Assembly (NCBI GenBank): GCA_019801415.1
Contig: JAHVJD010000002.1
Coordinates: 434,001 to 498,000, forward strand
Length of the DNA stretch: 64,000 nt
From: Nocardioides marinus
GTDB taxonomy: Bacteria; Pseudomonadota; Alphaproteobacteria; Rhodobacterales; Rhodobacteraceae
Direction of reading: 5' to 3'
The position numbers were made by a program, and so were the translations under genes. Under the pieces are notes generated by a model that was not told the DNA's origin, searched no databases, and saw only the letters and a program-made list of their open reading frames with translations. Positions 26,582 to 36,086 of the stretch are shown here, one piece after another; positions within the stretch are counted from its first letter, which is position 1; every line of letters starts with the position of its first letter.

Positions 26582-27262
26582 CTATTTGCTGTAGGACTTT
26601 GCGAGACGCTCGGGCGTGGCGCCGAGGAAATACCGCGCCAGTGTCCACAGGTTGCGCCCGCCGCGCCGCAGCCATCCGGCCCGCTGGTAGCGCACGGCAC
26701 TGGTCAGCGCCGTCGAGGGCAAGGCGGTCAGACCCTTGAGGCGGCGCGCCAGCGCAACGTCCTCCATCAGCGGCTGGTCGGGGTAGCCGCCCGCGGCCAC
26801 ATAGGTATCGCGGCGGATCAGCAGACCCTGGTCGCCATAGGGTAGGCCGAACAGGCGCGAACGCAGGTTGGCCCAGCCCGCCACCAGCGCAGGCATCCCC
26901 CCGGACGCGCGGAAGCGCAGGCGGAAATAAGCGGGCAGCCCCTGCCCTGTCTCCAGATGCTCAGTCACCGCGTCGGCCCAGCCCAGTGCCAGCCGGGTGT
27001 CGGCGTGCAGCACCAACAGCCACTCGCCGCGCGCCACGGCGCAGGCCCGGCGCAGCTGACCGCCGCGCGACGGCGCACCGCTGATCCATTCGGCGCCGGC
27101 AGCCTGGGCAATGGCGCGGGTTTCATCCTGCGAACCGCCATCGGAGATGATCAACTCGCAGATCAGCCCGGCGCTCAGCCCCTCCATCAGGTGCTCGAGG
27201 CAGGCGGGCAGCTCTGCCCCCGCGTTCAGGGTGGGGATCACGATGCTGACCGGCGCGGGCAT
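26582..27262 (-). CDS. TIGR04283-family glycosyltransferase
   Basis: A 226-residue GT2-fold glycosyltransferase. It starts MPAPVSIVIPTLNAGAEL and has LIISDGGSQDETR, SRGGQLRRACAVARGEWLL, VLHADTRL (DxD-like metal site) and GLPYGDQGLLIRRDTY followed by LMEDVALARRL. These match the family annotated as arsenosugar-biosynthesis glycosyltransferase TIGR04283. No arsM methylase or TIGR04282 partner is adjacent, so the arsenosugar link is not supported locally. An AGGAGG ribosome site decides the start. It is convergent with the ABC exporter and divergent from ygfZ. Confidence 0.85.
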   Translation of the reverse strand: MPAPVSIVIPTLNAGAELPACLEHLMEGLSAGLICELIISDGGSQDETRAIAQAAGAEWISGAPSRGGQLRRACAVARGEWLLVLHADTRLALGWADAVTEHLETGQGLPAYFRLRFRASGGMPALVAGWANLRSRLFGLPYGDQGLLIRRDTYVAAGGYPDQPLMEDVALARRLKGLTALPSTALTSAVRYQRAGWLRRGGRNLWTLARYFLGATPERLAKSYSK

Positions 27263-27371
27263 GATCGCCTCCTGTGCGGTTTTGCGGTTTTCTTCCGCCG
27301 CACTTCCTATATCACTGTGCGGCAAAGTTAAACGCCCCGGCCAACGGACCGGTTCCAGCGGAGACACAAGC

Positions 27372-28130
27372 ATGAGCAACCGTCGCATTCTGCGCCTGAG
27401 CGGCGCTGACACACGCAGCTTCCTGCAAGGGCTGGTCACCAGCAACGTGGACCGTCTGAAGGACGGCCTGGTCTATACCGCATTGCTGACCCCGCAGGGC
27501 AAATACCTCGCGGATTTCTTCCTCGCCGCGGATGGCGATTCCGTCCTGCTCGACGTGGAGGCCAGCCTGGCCGAGGGGCTGATGAAACGCCTGACCATGT
27601 ATCGGCTGCGCGCCGACGTGCAGGTGGAGATGACCGATCTGCAAGTGCGGCGCGGCACCGGCCCGGCACCGGAAGGCGCGCTGGCCGACCCCCGCCACCC
27701 GGACATGGGCTGGCGGCTGTATGGCCCCGAAGGCGGCGATGACGGCAGCGACTGGGACGCCATCCGGGTGGCCCACTGCATCCCCGAAAGCGGCATTGAA
27801 CTGGGGCCCGACACCTACATCCTGGAAGCCGGGTTCGAGCGCCTCGGCGGCGTCGATTTCCGCAAGGGGTGCTATGTCGGCCAGGAGGTCACCGCCCGCA
27901 TGAAGCACAAGACCACCCTGCGCAAGGGGCTGAGGGTCGTGGAGGTCGCAGGCGCCGCCCCGGTGGGCACCGAGATCACCGCGAACGGCAAGAGCGTCGG
28001 CACGCTCTACACCCAGTCCGGCGGTCGCGGCATCGCCTATCTCCGTCTTGATCGGGCCACCGGCGACATGCAGGCCGGTGAGGCGCGCGTCACCTGGCAC
28101 CCCGAGGCGGAGGCCAACGACAAGGGCTGA
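27372..28130 (+). CDS. ygfZ: Folate-binding protein YgfZ (iron-sulfur assembly factor)
   Basis: Tetrahydrofolate-dependent helper for repair or assembly of some iron-sulfur enzymes. The 252-residue protein contains the defining motif KGCYVGQEV (essential Cys) and the N-terminal LRLSGADTRSFLQGLVTSNV typical of the GcvT-like fold. The start MSNRRILRLSG was chosen as the first residue before conserved sequence. The region is divergent from the glycosyltransferase gene. Confidence 0.93.
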   Translation: MSNRRILRLSGADTRSFLQGLVTSNVDRLKDGLVYTALLTPQGKYLADFFLAADGDSVLLDVEASLAEGLMKRLTMYRLRADVQVEMTDLQVRRGTGPAPEGALADPRHPDMGWRLYGPEGGDDGSDWDAIRVAHCIPESGIELGPDTYILEAGFERLGGVDFRKGCYVGQEVTARMKHKTTLRKGLRVVEVAGAAPVGTEITANGKSVGTLYTQSGGRGIAYLRLDRATGDMQAGEARVTWHPEAEANDKG

Positions 28131-28224
28131 CGCGCGATCTGCGCGCATGGCTGGCCGTGTTCACCAGCGGTTCACGCGCGCGCCGTAGGGTGCAGGCGAG
28201 TGCTGTATACCCAAAGGACTTCCC

Positions 28225-28770
28225 ATGCGCCTGATCACCGCCGTCGCGCTGACCGCGATACCCGCCTGCCCTGCCCTCGCCACCGACTGGAGCCACAAGG
28301 ACTGGCGCGTTTCCGTCACCGTGCATGAAACGACCGAGGACCGCCACCTCACCTGCCGCGCCAGTACCGGCGGCGACGGCGATCCGGTGCTGGCGCTGTC
28401 GGTCTACTCCGGCGATGTCGGCCCGCCCTACAGCTATCCCATGGCCCAGGTGATCGAACGCGCGCCGCGCGGCTACGGGACCGCGATGCAGCAGGGCCAG
28501 CCGGTCGATTTCCTGTTCGACTTCGATCGCGGCTTTGCCATCACCGCCAGCGCCTCTGCCGGTTTTGACTCCGAAGGGATCGCCACCGCCGAAACCCAGC
28601 TGCGCCCGCAGGACCATCTGCCGATGCTGCAGGCAATGAAGCAGGGCCGCTGGGTGGAGATCTGGGCGGGCAACGACATGCTATACGAGGCATCTCTCAG
28701 CGGCTTTACCGCCGCCTACGGCAAAATGATGGACTCCTGCGGCTTTGACCTCGCGCTGCCGCCAAGGTGA
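28225..28770 (+). CDS. Secreted or periplasmic protein of unknown function
   Basis: A 181-residue protein with a signal peptide (about residues 1-19, cleavage likely after CPALA). The mature part is all-beta in character: DWRVSVTVHETTEDRHLTC, VLALSVYSGDVGPPYSYPM, VDFLFDFDRGF, WVEIWAGNDM and a final Cys in DSCGFDLALPPR. Two Cys in the mature chain could form a disulfide. No family was recognised. It follows ygfZ on the same strand by 94 bp and is convergent with efp. Confidence 0.78.
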   Translation: MRLITAVALTAIPACPALATDWSHKDWRVSVTVHETTEDRHLTCRASTGGDGDPVLALSVYSGDVGPPYSYPMAQVIERAPRGYGTAMQQGQPVDFLFDFDRGFAITASASAGFDSEGIATAETQLRPQDHLPMLQAMKQGRWVEIWAGNDMLYEASLSGFTAAYGKMMDSCGFDLALPPR

Positions 28771-28881
28771 TCCGGCGGGGTCTGCGCAAGAGCTTTCCGA
28801 GCTGATGCGCGCAGGACCGGTCTGAAGGATCCCGGCTGCCAGTCCACAGCCCAAAAGGTCCACAGTCAAAAAGGCCAACAT

Positions 28882-28914
28882 CAAAAAAGCCGCCCCGAGG
28901 GAGGGCGGCTTTCT
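28882..28914 (-). terminator. Terminator of efp
   Basis: AAAGCCGCCC/GGGCGGCTTT hairpin. Read on the minus strand it is followed by a run of T. It lies about 20 bases past the efp stop. Confidence 0.88.
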
Positions 28915-28934
28915 GTTTTCCGGGTCGTCCTGGA

Positions 28935-29498
28935 TCAGGCGCGTTCGGAATATTCCATGGTCTCGGTGTTGACGACGATCATTTCGTCCTGCCCGACGAA
29001 GGGCGGCACCATGACCTTGACGCCGTTGTCCAGAATCGCGGGCTTGAAGGAGTTCGCTGCGGTCTGGCCTTTGACGACCGGCTCGGTCTCGACAACCTTG
29101 CAGGTCACCTTCTGCGGCAGGGTCGCGTTCAGCGCTTCGGATTCGTAGAATTCCACCACGATGGTCATGCCATCCTGCAGGAACGGGCGACGCTCGCCCA
29201 GAAGATCCGCGGGCAGCTCGATCTGCTCGTAGGTTTCGGTGTCCATGAACACCAGCATGCCGTCGGTCTCATAGAGGAACTGCTGGTCTTTCTGCTCGAG
29301 GCGCACGCGCTCGACCTTGTCGGCGGAGCGGAAGCGCTCGTTCAGCTTGGAGCCGTTGCGCAGGTTGCGCATTTCGACCTGGGCAAAGGCGCCGCCCTTG
29401 CCGGGCTTGACGTGATCGACCTTCACCGCTGCCCACAAACCGCCATTATGTTCCAGGACGTTACCAGGACGGATTTCATTGCCGTTGATCTTGGGCAT
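28935..29498 (-). CDS. efp: Elongation factor P
   Basis: tRNA-shaped factor that rescues ribosomes stalled at proline runs. The 187-residue, three-domain protein is canonical. The tip residue that is post-translationally modified is Lys34 in [10 protein letters not shown], the type normally beta-lysylated by EpmA. No epmA or epmB is in this window. The gene is single, ends at a strong terminator and is divergent from the DUF6280 gene. Confidence 0.96.
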   Translation of the reverse strand: MPKINGNEIRPGNVLEHNGGLWAAVKVDHVKPGKGGAFAQVEMRNLRNGSKLNERFRSADKVERVRLEQKDQQFLYETDGMLVFMDTETYEQIELPADLLGERRPFLQDGMTIVVEFYESEALNATLPQKVTCKVVETEPVVKGQTAANSFKPAILDNGVKVMVPPFVGQDEMIVVNTETMEYSERA

Positions 29499-29717
29499 GG
29501 GAAAATGCCTTTCAGATGGTTGATGATAATTTGCAAGACCCTATATCTGGCAGGCTGATCGCTGGCAAGACAAGGATATGGTGTGTAGAAAGGATGAAAA
29601 AGCTATGCGCAAATTGCATGAATGCTATGCATCTGCGCTCTATCCGAATCGTCACAATTCCGCCATAAGCAGCGCTACGCCGAAAATTGCAATAGCAAGA
29701 ACAACAAGGGATACGAG

Positions 29718-30035
29718 ATGCGAGATTTCGTAGACGGCACCGCTTACAATAACGAGCAAGGCAACCGCGCCCGCAAACTCTTTGCCGCTGTTGTCCTGGC
29801 CGCACTGGATGATGCCATCGCCGACGACAAGAAATATGGTAATGGCCCCGAACAGATCGCCCGCTGGGCGCGCTCGCGCGATGGTCGCGAAGTGCTGTCC
29901 TGCGCCGGTATCGACCCGAACGAGCGGGTTGTGGAAGGTCTGATGGACTTTGTCGGTCGTGGGGTGCGGACCTCGGTCGCGCTGTCGCGCGAGGAAAGCG
30001 AGCGTCGCAACGCCGCCCAAGCAGAAGCCGCCTGA
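29718..30035 (+). CDS. DUF6280 family protein
   Basis: A 105-residue soluble helical protein starting MRDFVDGTAYNNEQGNRARK and containing VVLAALDDAIADDKKYGNG, WARSRDGREVLSCAGIDP and ERVVEGLMDFV. I recognise it as a family conserved in Rhodobacteraceae (DUF6280) with no known role. The start at 29718 is favoured because conserved sequence begins there. It is divergent from efp with about 220 bp of relatively AT-rich sequence between them, and ends at a palindrome and hairpin. Confidence 0.8.
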   Translation: MRDFVDGTAYNNEQGNRARKLFAAVVLAALDDAIADDKKYGNGPEQIARWARSRDGREVLSCAGIDPNERVVEGLMDFVGRGVRTSVALSREESERRNAAQAEAA

Positions 30036-30048
30036 CGGCCCCTGCCTG

Positions 30049-30099
30049 TCTGATAGATCTATCAGATGAAAAACGCGCCCCAGAGATGGGGCGTGTTTT
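30049..30099 (+). terminator. Palindrome plus terminator hairpin after the DUF6280 gene
   Basis: A perfect 18 bp palindrome TCTGATAGATCTATCAGA (30049-30066) comes 14 bases after the stop codon. It is followed by a hairpin CGCGCCCC/GGGGCGTG with A4 before and T4 after (30070-30099), the likely terminator. Confidence 0.75.
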
Positions 30100-30275
30100 C
30101 TTTTGCGCGCCCCCTCCTCCGGCCGCGCGCTTCTGTGCCCCCCGTGACAATCTGACCAGACGGCAACACGTCGTGCCGGGGCCAAACCACGGCGGTTCCG
30201 GCGCACGCCCCATGGACGGCGGCGGCTAAACTGCTATCCATGGCGGCAACAACAGGCGCAACCAGGGAGCAGCGG

Positions 30276-31730
30276 ATGGCGCGTTCAATCATGATCCAGG
30301 GCACCGGCAGCAACGTCGGGAAATCCCTGCTGGTGGCCGGACTGGCGCGGGCCTATGTGCGGCGTGGGTTGCGGGTGGCACCGTTCAAGCCGCAGAACAT
30401 GTCCAACAATGCCGCCGTGACGCCCGAGGGCGGCGAGATCGGTCGCGCCCAGGCGCTGCAGGCGCGGGCGGCCAGACGCGCGCCGCATACCGACATGAAC
30501 CCGGTGTTGCTGAAGCCGGAAACCGACACCGGCGCGCAGGTGATCGTGCAGGGCAAGCGCCGCGGCACCCAGGGCGCCGGGTCGTTCCTGCGTGACAAGT
30601 CCGGCCTGCTGGAGGCGGCGCTGGAAAGCTACCACCGGCTGGCGGCAGACGCCGACCTGGTGCTGATCGAGGGCGCGGGCTCCCCGGCGGAAACGAACCT
30701 GCGCAAGACCGACATTGCCAACATGGGCTTTGCCTGCGCCGCGGAGGTGCCGGTGGTGATCGCCGGCGACATTCACCGCGGCGGGGTGATCGCGCAGATC
30801 GTCGGCACCCATGCGGTGCTGGAGCCGCAGGACCTGGAGCGCGTTGTCGGCTTCCTGGTCAACCGCTTCCGTGGTGACCTCAGCCTGTTTGACGGCGGCC
30901 GCGACGACATTGCCGCGCGCACCGGCTGGCCCTGCCTGGGGGTGGTGCCCTGGTTCTGGGATGCCTGGAAGCTGCCCGCCGAGGACATGATGGATATTGC
31001 CTCGCATCGGGGCGGTGCCTGCAAGGTCGTGGTGCCGCAGCTGGAGCGGATGGCGAATTTCGACGACCTTGACCCGCTGGCCGCCGAGCCCGAGGTCACG
31101 GTCGAGATCGTGCCGCCGGGTCGCGCCCTGCCCGGCGACGCCGACCTGATCATCCTGCCCGGCAGCAAGTCGACCATCGGCGACCTTGGCTACCTGCGCG
31201 GCCAGGGCTGGGACATCGACATCCTGGCCCATTACCGCCGCGGCGGCCATGTGCTGGGCCTGTGCGGTGGCTACCAGATGCTGGGCAAGACGATCGACGA
31301 TCCCGAAGGGGTCGACGGCCGCCCGGGAAAGGTCGAGGGGCTGGGCCTGCTGGATGTTCACACCGTGATGGCCAACGACAAGCGGGTCACACTGACCGAG
31401 GCGGTCACCCGGGACAGCGGGCTGCCGGTCAGCGGCTATGAGATCCACATGGGCCGCACCGAAGGCCCGGATTGCGCGCGCGCCTGGCTGACGATCGGGG
31501 AGCGCCCTGAAGGCGCTGCCTCTGCCGATGGGCGGGTGAAAGGCTCCTACCTGCACGGGCTGTTCTCGTCAGACCGGTTCCGCGCCAGCGTTCTGGAGAG
31601 CTTGGGATACGCCAGCCAGCCGGGATATGACGATGGTGTCGAGGCAACGCTGGATGCGCTTGCCGACCACCTGGAGCGGTACATGGATCTGGATCAGCTG
31701 CTCACCCTGGCGCAGCCGGTGGTGCGCTGA
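30276..31730 (+). CDS. cobQ: Cobyric acid synthase
   Basis: Amidates four carboxyl groups of adenosylcobyrinic a,c-diamide in cobalamin synthesis, using glutamine and ATP. The 484-residue chain has the N-terminal dethiobiotin-synthase-like ATPase domain ([18 protein letters not shown], then [13 protein letters not shown]) and a C-terminal glutamine amidotransferase with nucleophile Cys in [10 protein letters not shown] and His in GSYLHGLF. The start [11 protein letters not shown] has an AGGGAG site upstream. No other cobalamin gene is nearby, so it is an isolated pathway gene here. Confidence 0.95.
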   Translation: MARSIMIQGTGSNVGKSLLVAGLARAYVRRGLRVAPFKPQNMSNNAAVTPEGGEIGRAQALQARAARRAPHTDMNPVLLKPETDTGAQVIVQGKRRGTQGAGSFLRDKSGLLEAALESYHRLAADADLVLIEGAGSPAETNLRKTDIANMGFACAAEVPVVIAGDIHRGGVIAQIVGTHAVLEPQDLERVVGFLVNRFRGDLSLFDGGRDDIAARTGWPCLGVVPWFWDAWKLPAEDMMDIASHRGGACKVVVPQLERMANFDDLDPLAAEPEVTVEIVPPGRALPGDADLIILPGSKSTIGDLGYLRGQGWDIDILAHYRRGGHVLGLCGGYQMLGKTIDDPEGVDGRPGKVEGLGLLDVHTVMANDKRVTLTEAVTRDSGLPVSGYEIHMGRTEGPDCARAWLTIGERPEGAASADGRVKGSYLHGLFSSDRFRASVLESLGYASQPGYDDGVEATLDALADHLERYMDLDQLLTLAQPVVR

Positions 31731-31875
31731 GGCCAGGCTGAGCACCCCTGCCCCGCCTGCCTCGCACCTCTGCTGCGCGCGCGCAATCAGGGGAGGTCCG
31801 GTGATGGCGCCAGGGCTGGAACCGCTCTGAGACTGCACCGAATTCCCCTGCCCCGCACATGGGGCAACTCGTGGA

Positions 31876-33138
31876 TCAGAGCAGGTCGTGCGCGGCCAGA
31901 GCGCGATGGATTTCGCGACGCACCAGCTTGCGCACATTGCGGGTGATCCGCTCCCCCAATGCGCCCTGCAGCTCCTCTCGCACGATGCTGGCGACCAGTT
32001 CCCGCAGGCCGTCCTCGTCAAGGTAGGCCTCACCGTTGGCCTCTGCTTCGGCGGCCAGCGCATCCATCGCAGCCTCTGTCACCGCAGATGCGGTCAGGGC
32101 CTCGACCTCATCGCTCTCGGCGCTCTGCGTTGCCGACGCTTCCTCGCGCTCCTCGGCCGATGCCGCGGGTTGCGCCGGTTGCTCCGCCGCCCTGGCGGGC
32201 TGCACCGCTGCGGCCAGTTCCGCCGACTGCGGCGCAACGGACGACAGGGGTTTCTCGCGCACGGGCTCGTCGCGCCATACGATCACATCCGGCCCGATCG
32301 AGGCAAAGGGCCCCTCGGTCTTGCTGTCGGGTTCCCAAACCGGTTCGGGCGCGCCGGCCGCCTGGCCCTGACTGCGCGCCTCCATCTCGGCGATCTTGCG
32401 CACGACGGAGGCGGCACGATGGGCCACGGATTCGGTCTGGGCAGCGCCCGCGGACCGGGCAGCAGTCTCGGGCGCTTCGGCGGTTGCAGCTTCTGGCGCA
32501 GGATCGGCTGCCGTCGGCTGTTCGGCAGCCGCATGTGTGCCGTTGAATTCGGAAACTTCGGACGGATTGGCCGCACACGGCTCTGCCGCGATCCCCTCGC
32601 CTCCGGGGGCCTCCTCGTGCTCGGCGGCATCCGCAGCAGCGGCAAACAAGGTGGCACCCGGACGGCCCCAGGGCGCTTGCGCCTCGCCCGTCTCGGCGGC
32701 GTCGGCCTGTGCGCCGGAGGCGGCGTCAGCCTCCACGCGTTGGGCAGCGGCGACATCCTCGCTCGCGGCGGCCTGATCCGTAGTGGTCTGATCGGGATAG
32801 AGACGTCGGTGATGGAAGGCCAGTGGCGGCTCGGCAGCGAAATCTTCCGGCGCCGGGGCAGATAGGTCCGGGTCCGGGATCTCCGCAAGTGTTGCGGAAG
32901 CGCTTTCTGCGGCGGATCGGGCCGCTGAGACGACCGGGTCAGCCGCGGGCGCGACGCCGTCCTGATCCTGATGATCCTCACTCGTCGCAGGGCCGTCCTG
33001 CACCCGCAGGGCTGGTGTCAGGACAAGCCGCGCCGCGGGATGCGGCGCAGCCTCATCACTGCGGGTATCTTCGCTCACCAGACGGCGGATCGAGGACAGA
33101 ACATCTTCAATCTCGGCGTGGGTAACTGGGTCGGACAT
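31876..33138 (-). CDS. PopZ-like acidic scaffold protein (candidate)
   Basis: A 420-residue protein with PopZ-type architecture: a short conserved N-terminal helix (AEIEDVLSSIRRLVSED, compare the PopZ/DUF2497 EEILASIRRIISED), a long acidic Ala/Pro/Glu-rich disordered linker (about residues 30-370), and a helical C-terminus (LRELVASIVREELQGALGER, then VRKLVRREIHRAL) like the PopZ oligomerisation region. PopZ organises chromosome-pole anchoring in Alphaproteobacteria. The similarity is in motif and layout, so the role is inferred. The start at MSDPVTHAEIEDV was chosen for homology. It follows tolC on the same strand by 76 bp. Confidence 0.72.
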   Translation of the reverse strand: MSDPVTHAEIEDVLSSIRRLVSEDTRSDEAAPHPAARLVLTPALRVQDGPATSEDHQDQDGVAPAADPVVSAARSAAESASATLAEIPDPDLSAPAPEDFAAEPPLAFHHRRLYPDQTTTDQAAASEDVAAAQRVEADAASGAQADAAETGEAQAPWGRPGATLFAAAADAAEHEEAPGGEGIAAEPCAANPSEVSEFNGTHAAAEQPTAADPAPEAATAEAPETAARSAGAAQTESVAHRAASVVRKIAEMEARSQGQAAGAPEPVWEPDSKTEGPFASIGPDVIVWRDEPVREKPLSSVAPQSAELAAAVQPARAAEQPAQPAASAEEREEASATQSAESDEVEALTASAVTEAAMDALAAEAEANGEAYLDEDGLRELVASIVREELQGALGERITRNVRKLVRREIHRALAAHDLL

Positions 33139-33214
33139 TTTTGATAACCACTCTTGCCTCTTACGGTAGAGTGTAGCGACCTTCCCTGTTCCACACAACA
33201 GATAGGATGAATTG

Positions 33215-34621
33215 TCAGTTACGCCCCAAGGCCTTGAGCACCCGGTCCAGATCCTTGCCGCGCTTGCTCAGCGGGACGGGGGCGTCCTTGACCAGGTTGT
33301 AATAGAGCGTGGGATCGTAGACCTCGACCGCGAGGCCGAGGTGTTCCGCGGTCAGCAAACCCTGCGCCTGCAACAGCTGGTAGGCGGCAATGGCCTGGTT
33401 GGCGCGGGCATTGACCTGCTCGGTCTGCGCATCGAGGTAATCCTGCTCGGCCTGCAACACGTCCAGAGTGGTCCGTGCGCCCAGCGTCGCTTCCTCGCGG
33501 ATACCATCAAAGGCGACCTTGGAGGCGCGCACGCGCTCGGCCGAGGAAATCAGGCTGACGCGGGCTGTCTCGACATTGTAATAGGCGGCGCTGACGCTTT
33601 GCTGGACCACCCGCTGCGTGTTGATGAGCAGGCCGCGCTGCGCATCCGCATTGGCAATCGCACGCCGCCGCACGGCCGAGTTGCGCCCGCCCGCGTAGAG
33701 CTCCTGCCCGAGGGTGACACCGATGCTGGAGCTATTGCCGGAACTGTTGCTGCCATGGGTGTCATCGCTGACGCCGACCTGCGCCTGCAGGCTGACCCGC
33801 GGCCCCATGTCGGCGGTGGCGGCGGCCACCTGGTAATCGCGGGCCTTGACCACATGCTGTTGGGACAGCAGGTCCGGGTGGTTGCGAATGGCGACAGCCT
33901 GCGCGCTCTGCAAGGAGGCGACGGTGCGCGGCAACGGCGGCTGCCCTGCGATCACGCCGGGGTCGCGGCCCACGACTTCCCTGTAGGTCGCCTTGGCGGT
34001 CAGCAACACGCCTTCGGCATTGGTGAGATTGGCGCGCGCACCGGCAACCCGGCTTTCGGCAAGCGCCACATCCGTGCGGGTGACCTCGCCGACGTCGAAG
34101 CGGTCGCGCGCGGCCTTCAGCTCCTCGCCCAGCAGGCGCAGGTTGTTACGCCGCAACCGGACATTCTCTTGTGCCTGCAGCACGTCGACATAGGCCTGCA
34201 CCGCGCGCAGCAGCACCGATTGCTCAACGCTGAGCAGGGCCTGGCGGGTGGCCAGAACCGTTTCCTGCGCCGCCAGCTTGTTCAGGCGGCTGGCACCCCC
34301 ATCATAGAGAAGCTGGGTCAGTTGCAGCCCGGTGGACAGGGTATTCTGTGTCCGGTCCTGGCGGAATTCGCTGTAGCTGTTGGTGGCGGAGACGGTCCAT
34401 TCGATCACCGGTCGCAGCCGCGACACCGCAATCGCCACATCCTCGTCGGCGGCCCGCAGCAGGGCCCGGTTCTGCTCCAGCAGGCCACTGGTCTTGTAGG
34501 CGCCAATCAACGCATCGGACAGGTTGTCGGCCGCGGCCTTCAGCGGCATCAGCGCCGTGGCGGCGACCCCGCCGGCAAACACAAAAGCCTTGAATACACT
34601 CGCAGAAAACTTCATTCGCAT
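33215..34621 (-). CDS. tolC: TolC family outer membrane efflux protein
   Basis: Outer-membrane channel for tripartite drug efflux and type I secretion. The 468-residue protein has a signal peptide (cleavage likely after LKAAA), two repeated outer-membrane-efflux domains rich in long helices, and typical landmarks: TGLQLTQLLYDGG and GVTLGQELYAGG before the beta strands, TRTDVALAESR and ARTTLDVLQAEQDY in the helices. MRMKFSAS at 34621 is used; the ATG two codons later is equally possible. It lies downstream of the Pcm-like gene, a common Rhodobacterales order. Confidence 0.94.
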   Translation of the reverse strand: MRMKFSASVFKAFVFAGGVAATALMPLKAAADNLSDALIGAYKTSGLLEQNRALLRAADEDVAIAVSRLRPVIEWTVSATNSYSEFRQDRTQNTLSTGLQLTQLLYDGGASRLNKLAAQETVLATRQALLSVEQSVLLRAVQAYVDVLQAQENVRLRRNNLRLLGEELKAARDRFDVGEVTRTDVALAESRVAGARANLTNAEGVLLTAKATYREVVGRDPGVIAGQPPLPRTVASLQSAQAVAIRNHPDLLSQQHVVKARDYQVAAATADMGPRVSLQAQVGVSDDTHGSNSSGNSSSIGVTLGQELYAGGRNSAVRRRAIANADAQRGLLINTQRVVQQSVSAAYYNVETARVSLISSAERVRASKVAFDGIREEATLGARTTLDVLQAEQDYLDAQTEQVNARANQAIAAYQLLQAQGLLTAEHLGLAVEVYDPTLYYNLVKDAPVPLSKRGKDLDRVLKALGRN

Positions 34622-34763
34622 AGGTTGCCTTGCTCGTTTGCCGCGCCGCCAGTCGCGGTGATTTACCTCTTGAGCAGCGGCCGCCGACAACGATCCGGCG
34701 CCCGGCTCATCCATCTTGGCACACGGCCACCCCCAAGAACCGTGGCGACCATCCGGGGATGGT

Positions 34764-35417
34764 CTAGAGCGCGAATTCCCGCGCCGCCGCAAACCCCGGC
34801 AGGACCGGAGCATTTGCGTTGAATTCAAACCGCCAGGAAATCTGGTCGCCGGATTTGTATCCGATCTTCACTTCTCCCAGCGCGCCGCGCACCAGCAGCG
34901 CCGCGATCCGGCCGCCGTCCTTGAGCTGGTCGAGCAGCGCGGGCGGCAGGTCCTCGACGCCGCCCTGCACGAGGATAACGTCATAGGGGCCATGTTCCGC
35001 CGCCCCTTCGGCCAGCGGCCCGGTGTGCACGATGGCATTGTCGGCCCCGGCATCCGAGAGCAGCGTCTGCGCGTCCGCCGCGAGGTCTTCGTCTTCCTCG
35101 ACGCCGATCACCATCTGGGCGATGCGCGCGGCAACTGCGGTGGAATAGCCCAGCCCACAGGCGACATCGAGCACCAGCTCGTCGTTCTGCAGGTCCACCG
35201 CGTCCAGCATCTTGGCCAGCGTGCGCGGCTCCAGCAGGACGCGACCGCCGCCAAGCGGCACGTTCTGATCGGCGTAGGCAGCTTCGACCTGGGAATCGGG
35301 CACGAACTGCTCGCGGGGAACGTCCAGCATGGCGGCGATGATCGGGTATTTGGTGACATCCGACGGTCGGATCTGGGTATCCACCATCATGCGGCGGCGC
35401 TCAGTGAAATCTGGCAT
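34764..35417 (-). CDS. Protein-L-isoaspartate O-methyltransferase family protein
   Basis: A 217-residue SAM-dependent methyltransferase of the Pcm family, normally repairing isoaspartyl residues in damaged proteins. The SAM-binding motif is VLDVACGLGYSTAVAARIA, and the N-terminal RRMMVDTQIRPSDVTKYPII plus ADQNVPLGGGRVLLEPRTLAKML correspond to the family substrate region. It precedes tolC on the same strand (142 bp gap). Whether this Rhodobacterales subgroup keeps true repair activity is not certain. Confidence 0.88.
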   Translation of the reverse strand: MPDFTERRRMMVDTQIRPSDVTKYPIIAAMLDVPREQFVPDSQVEAAYADQNVPLGGGRVLLEPRTLAKMLDAVDLQNDELVLDVACGLGYSTAVAARIAQMVIGVEEDEDLAADAQTLLSDAGADNAIVHTGPLAEGAAEHGPYDVILVQGGVEDLPPALLDQLKDGGRIAALLVRGALGEVKIGYKSGDQISWRFEFNANAPVLPGFAAAREFAL

Positions 35418-35747
35418 CTGCTAAACTCATGTGTTCAGTCGGTCAGGCTGGTTGTGACATATCCCGCCCGGCACGGCAACGGTGGCGTTGGCGCGAACAA
35501 TTAAAGTCGTGCAGTGCTGCCATGAGGCAACTGCCGATGATGGTGGAGCACTCGCTTCCGGGCCCGGTCAGCCCCTCTGCGAGCCACAGGTCCTGTCGCG
35601 TAGAAGGGATGCCGGATGCCACAACAAAATCTGCCGCACCACGGGCCAGACCGGCAACACGTCACCCCCCTCCTCGCCGCCCCATGCGACCGACGGCGAG
35701 AGGGCCTGCCCTGACGTCTTGCCCACGCCGGGGCTGCCTGAGGGGCG
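35418..35747. other. 330 bp without a recognisable gene
   Basis: Lies between the Pcm-like gene and the TraR/DksA gene, both on the minus strand. It must contain the methyltransferase promoter and perhaps the end of the upstream transcript. No strong hairpin with a T-run and no coding frame of convincing quality were seen. Confidence 0.5.
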
Positions 35748-36086
35748 CTAGGGGGCGCAGGATTTGCAGAACGGCGTGTGCGGGCTTTGCTCCAGAAGAT
35801 CCGCGCCGATCTCGTCGCCGCAAATCTGGCAGAAGCCGTCGGAGCCTTCACGCAGCCGCGCACGCGCCGCTTCGACCTGCCGCAGGTCTTCCGCTCGGAC
35901 CGCGCCGGTCGCGGCAGGTCCCGCCATCGCGACCGGATCCGGCCAGGCCGAGGCCATGGCCAGCCCCTGCCGCGGATGCGGTGCGTCCGGCTGACTGCGG
36001 GCGCTCTCGGCCATGGCGCCGGACACGGCCCCGGACAGCCGCGCGCTCTGCGCCCCAAGCGTTTGTTTCCTCGCAGTAAAATCCAT
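35748..36086 (-). CDS. TraR/DksA-type C4 zinc-finger protein
   Basis: A 112-residue protein whose last third has the DksA/TraR zinc finger, CQIC and CKSC near the C-terminus (GFCQICGDEIG, then TPFCKSCAP), preceded by a helix with EAARARLREGSDG. DksA-family proteins enter the RNA polymerase secondary channel and tune transcription. This one is shorter than DksA, and its N-terminal part is Ala/Pro-rich with no obvious long coiled coil. The start MDFTARKQTLG was chosen to drop a basic extension. Confidence 0.8.
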   Translation of the reverse strand: MDFTARKQTLGAQSARLSGAVSGAMAESARSQPDAPHPRQGLAMASAWPDPVAMAGPAATGAVRAEDLRQVEAARARLREGSDGFCQICGDEIGADLLEQSPHTPFCKSCAP

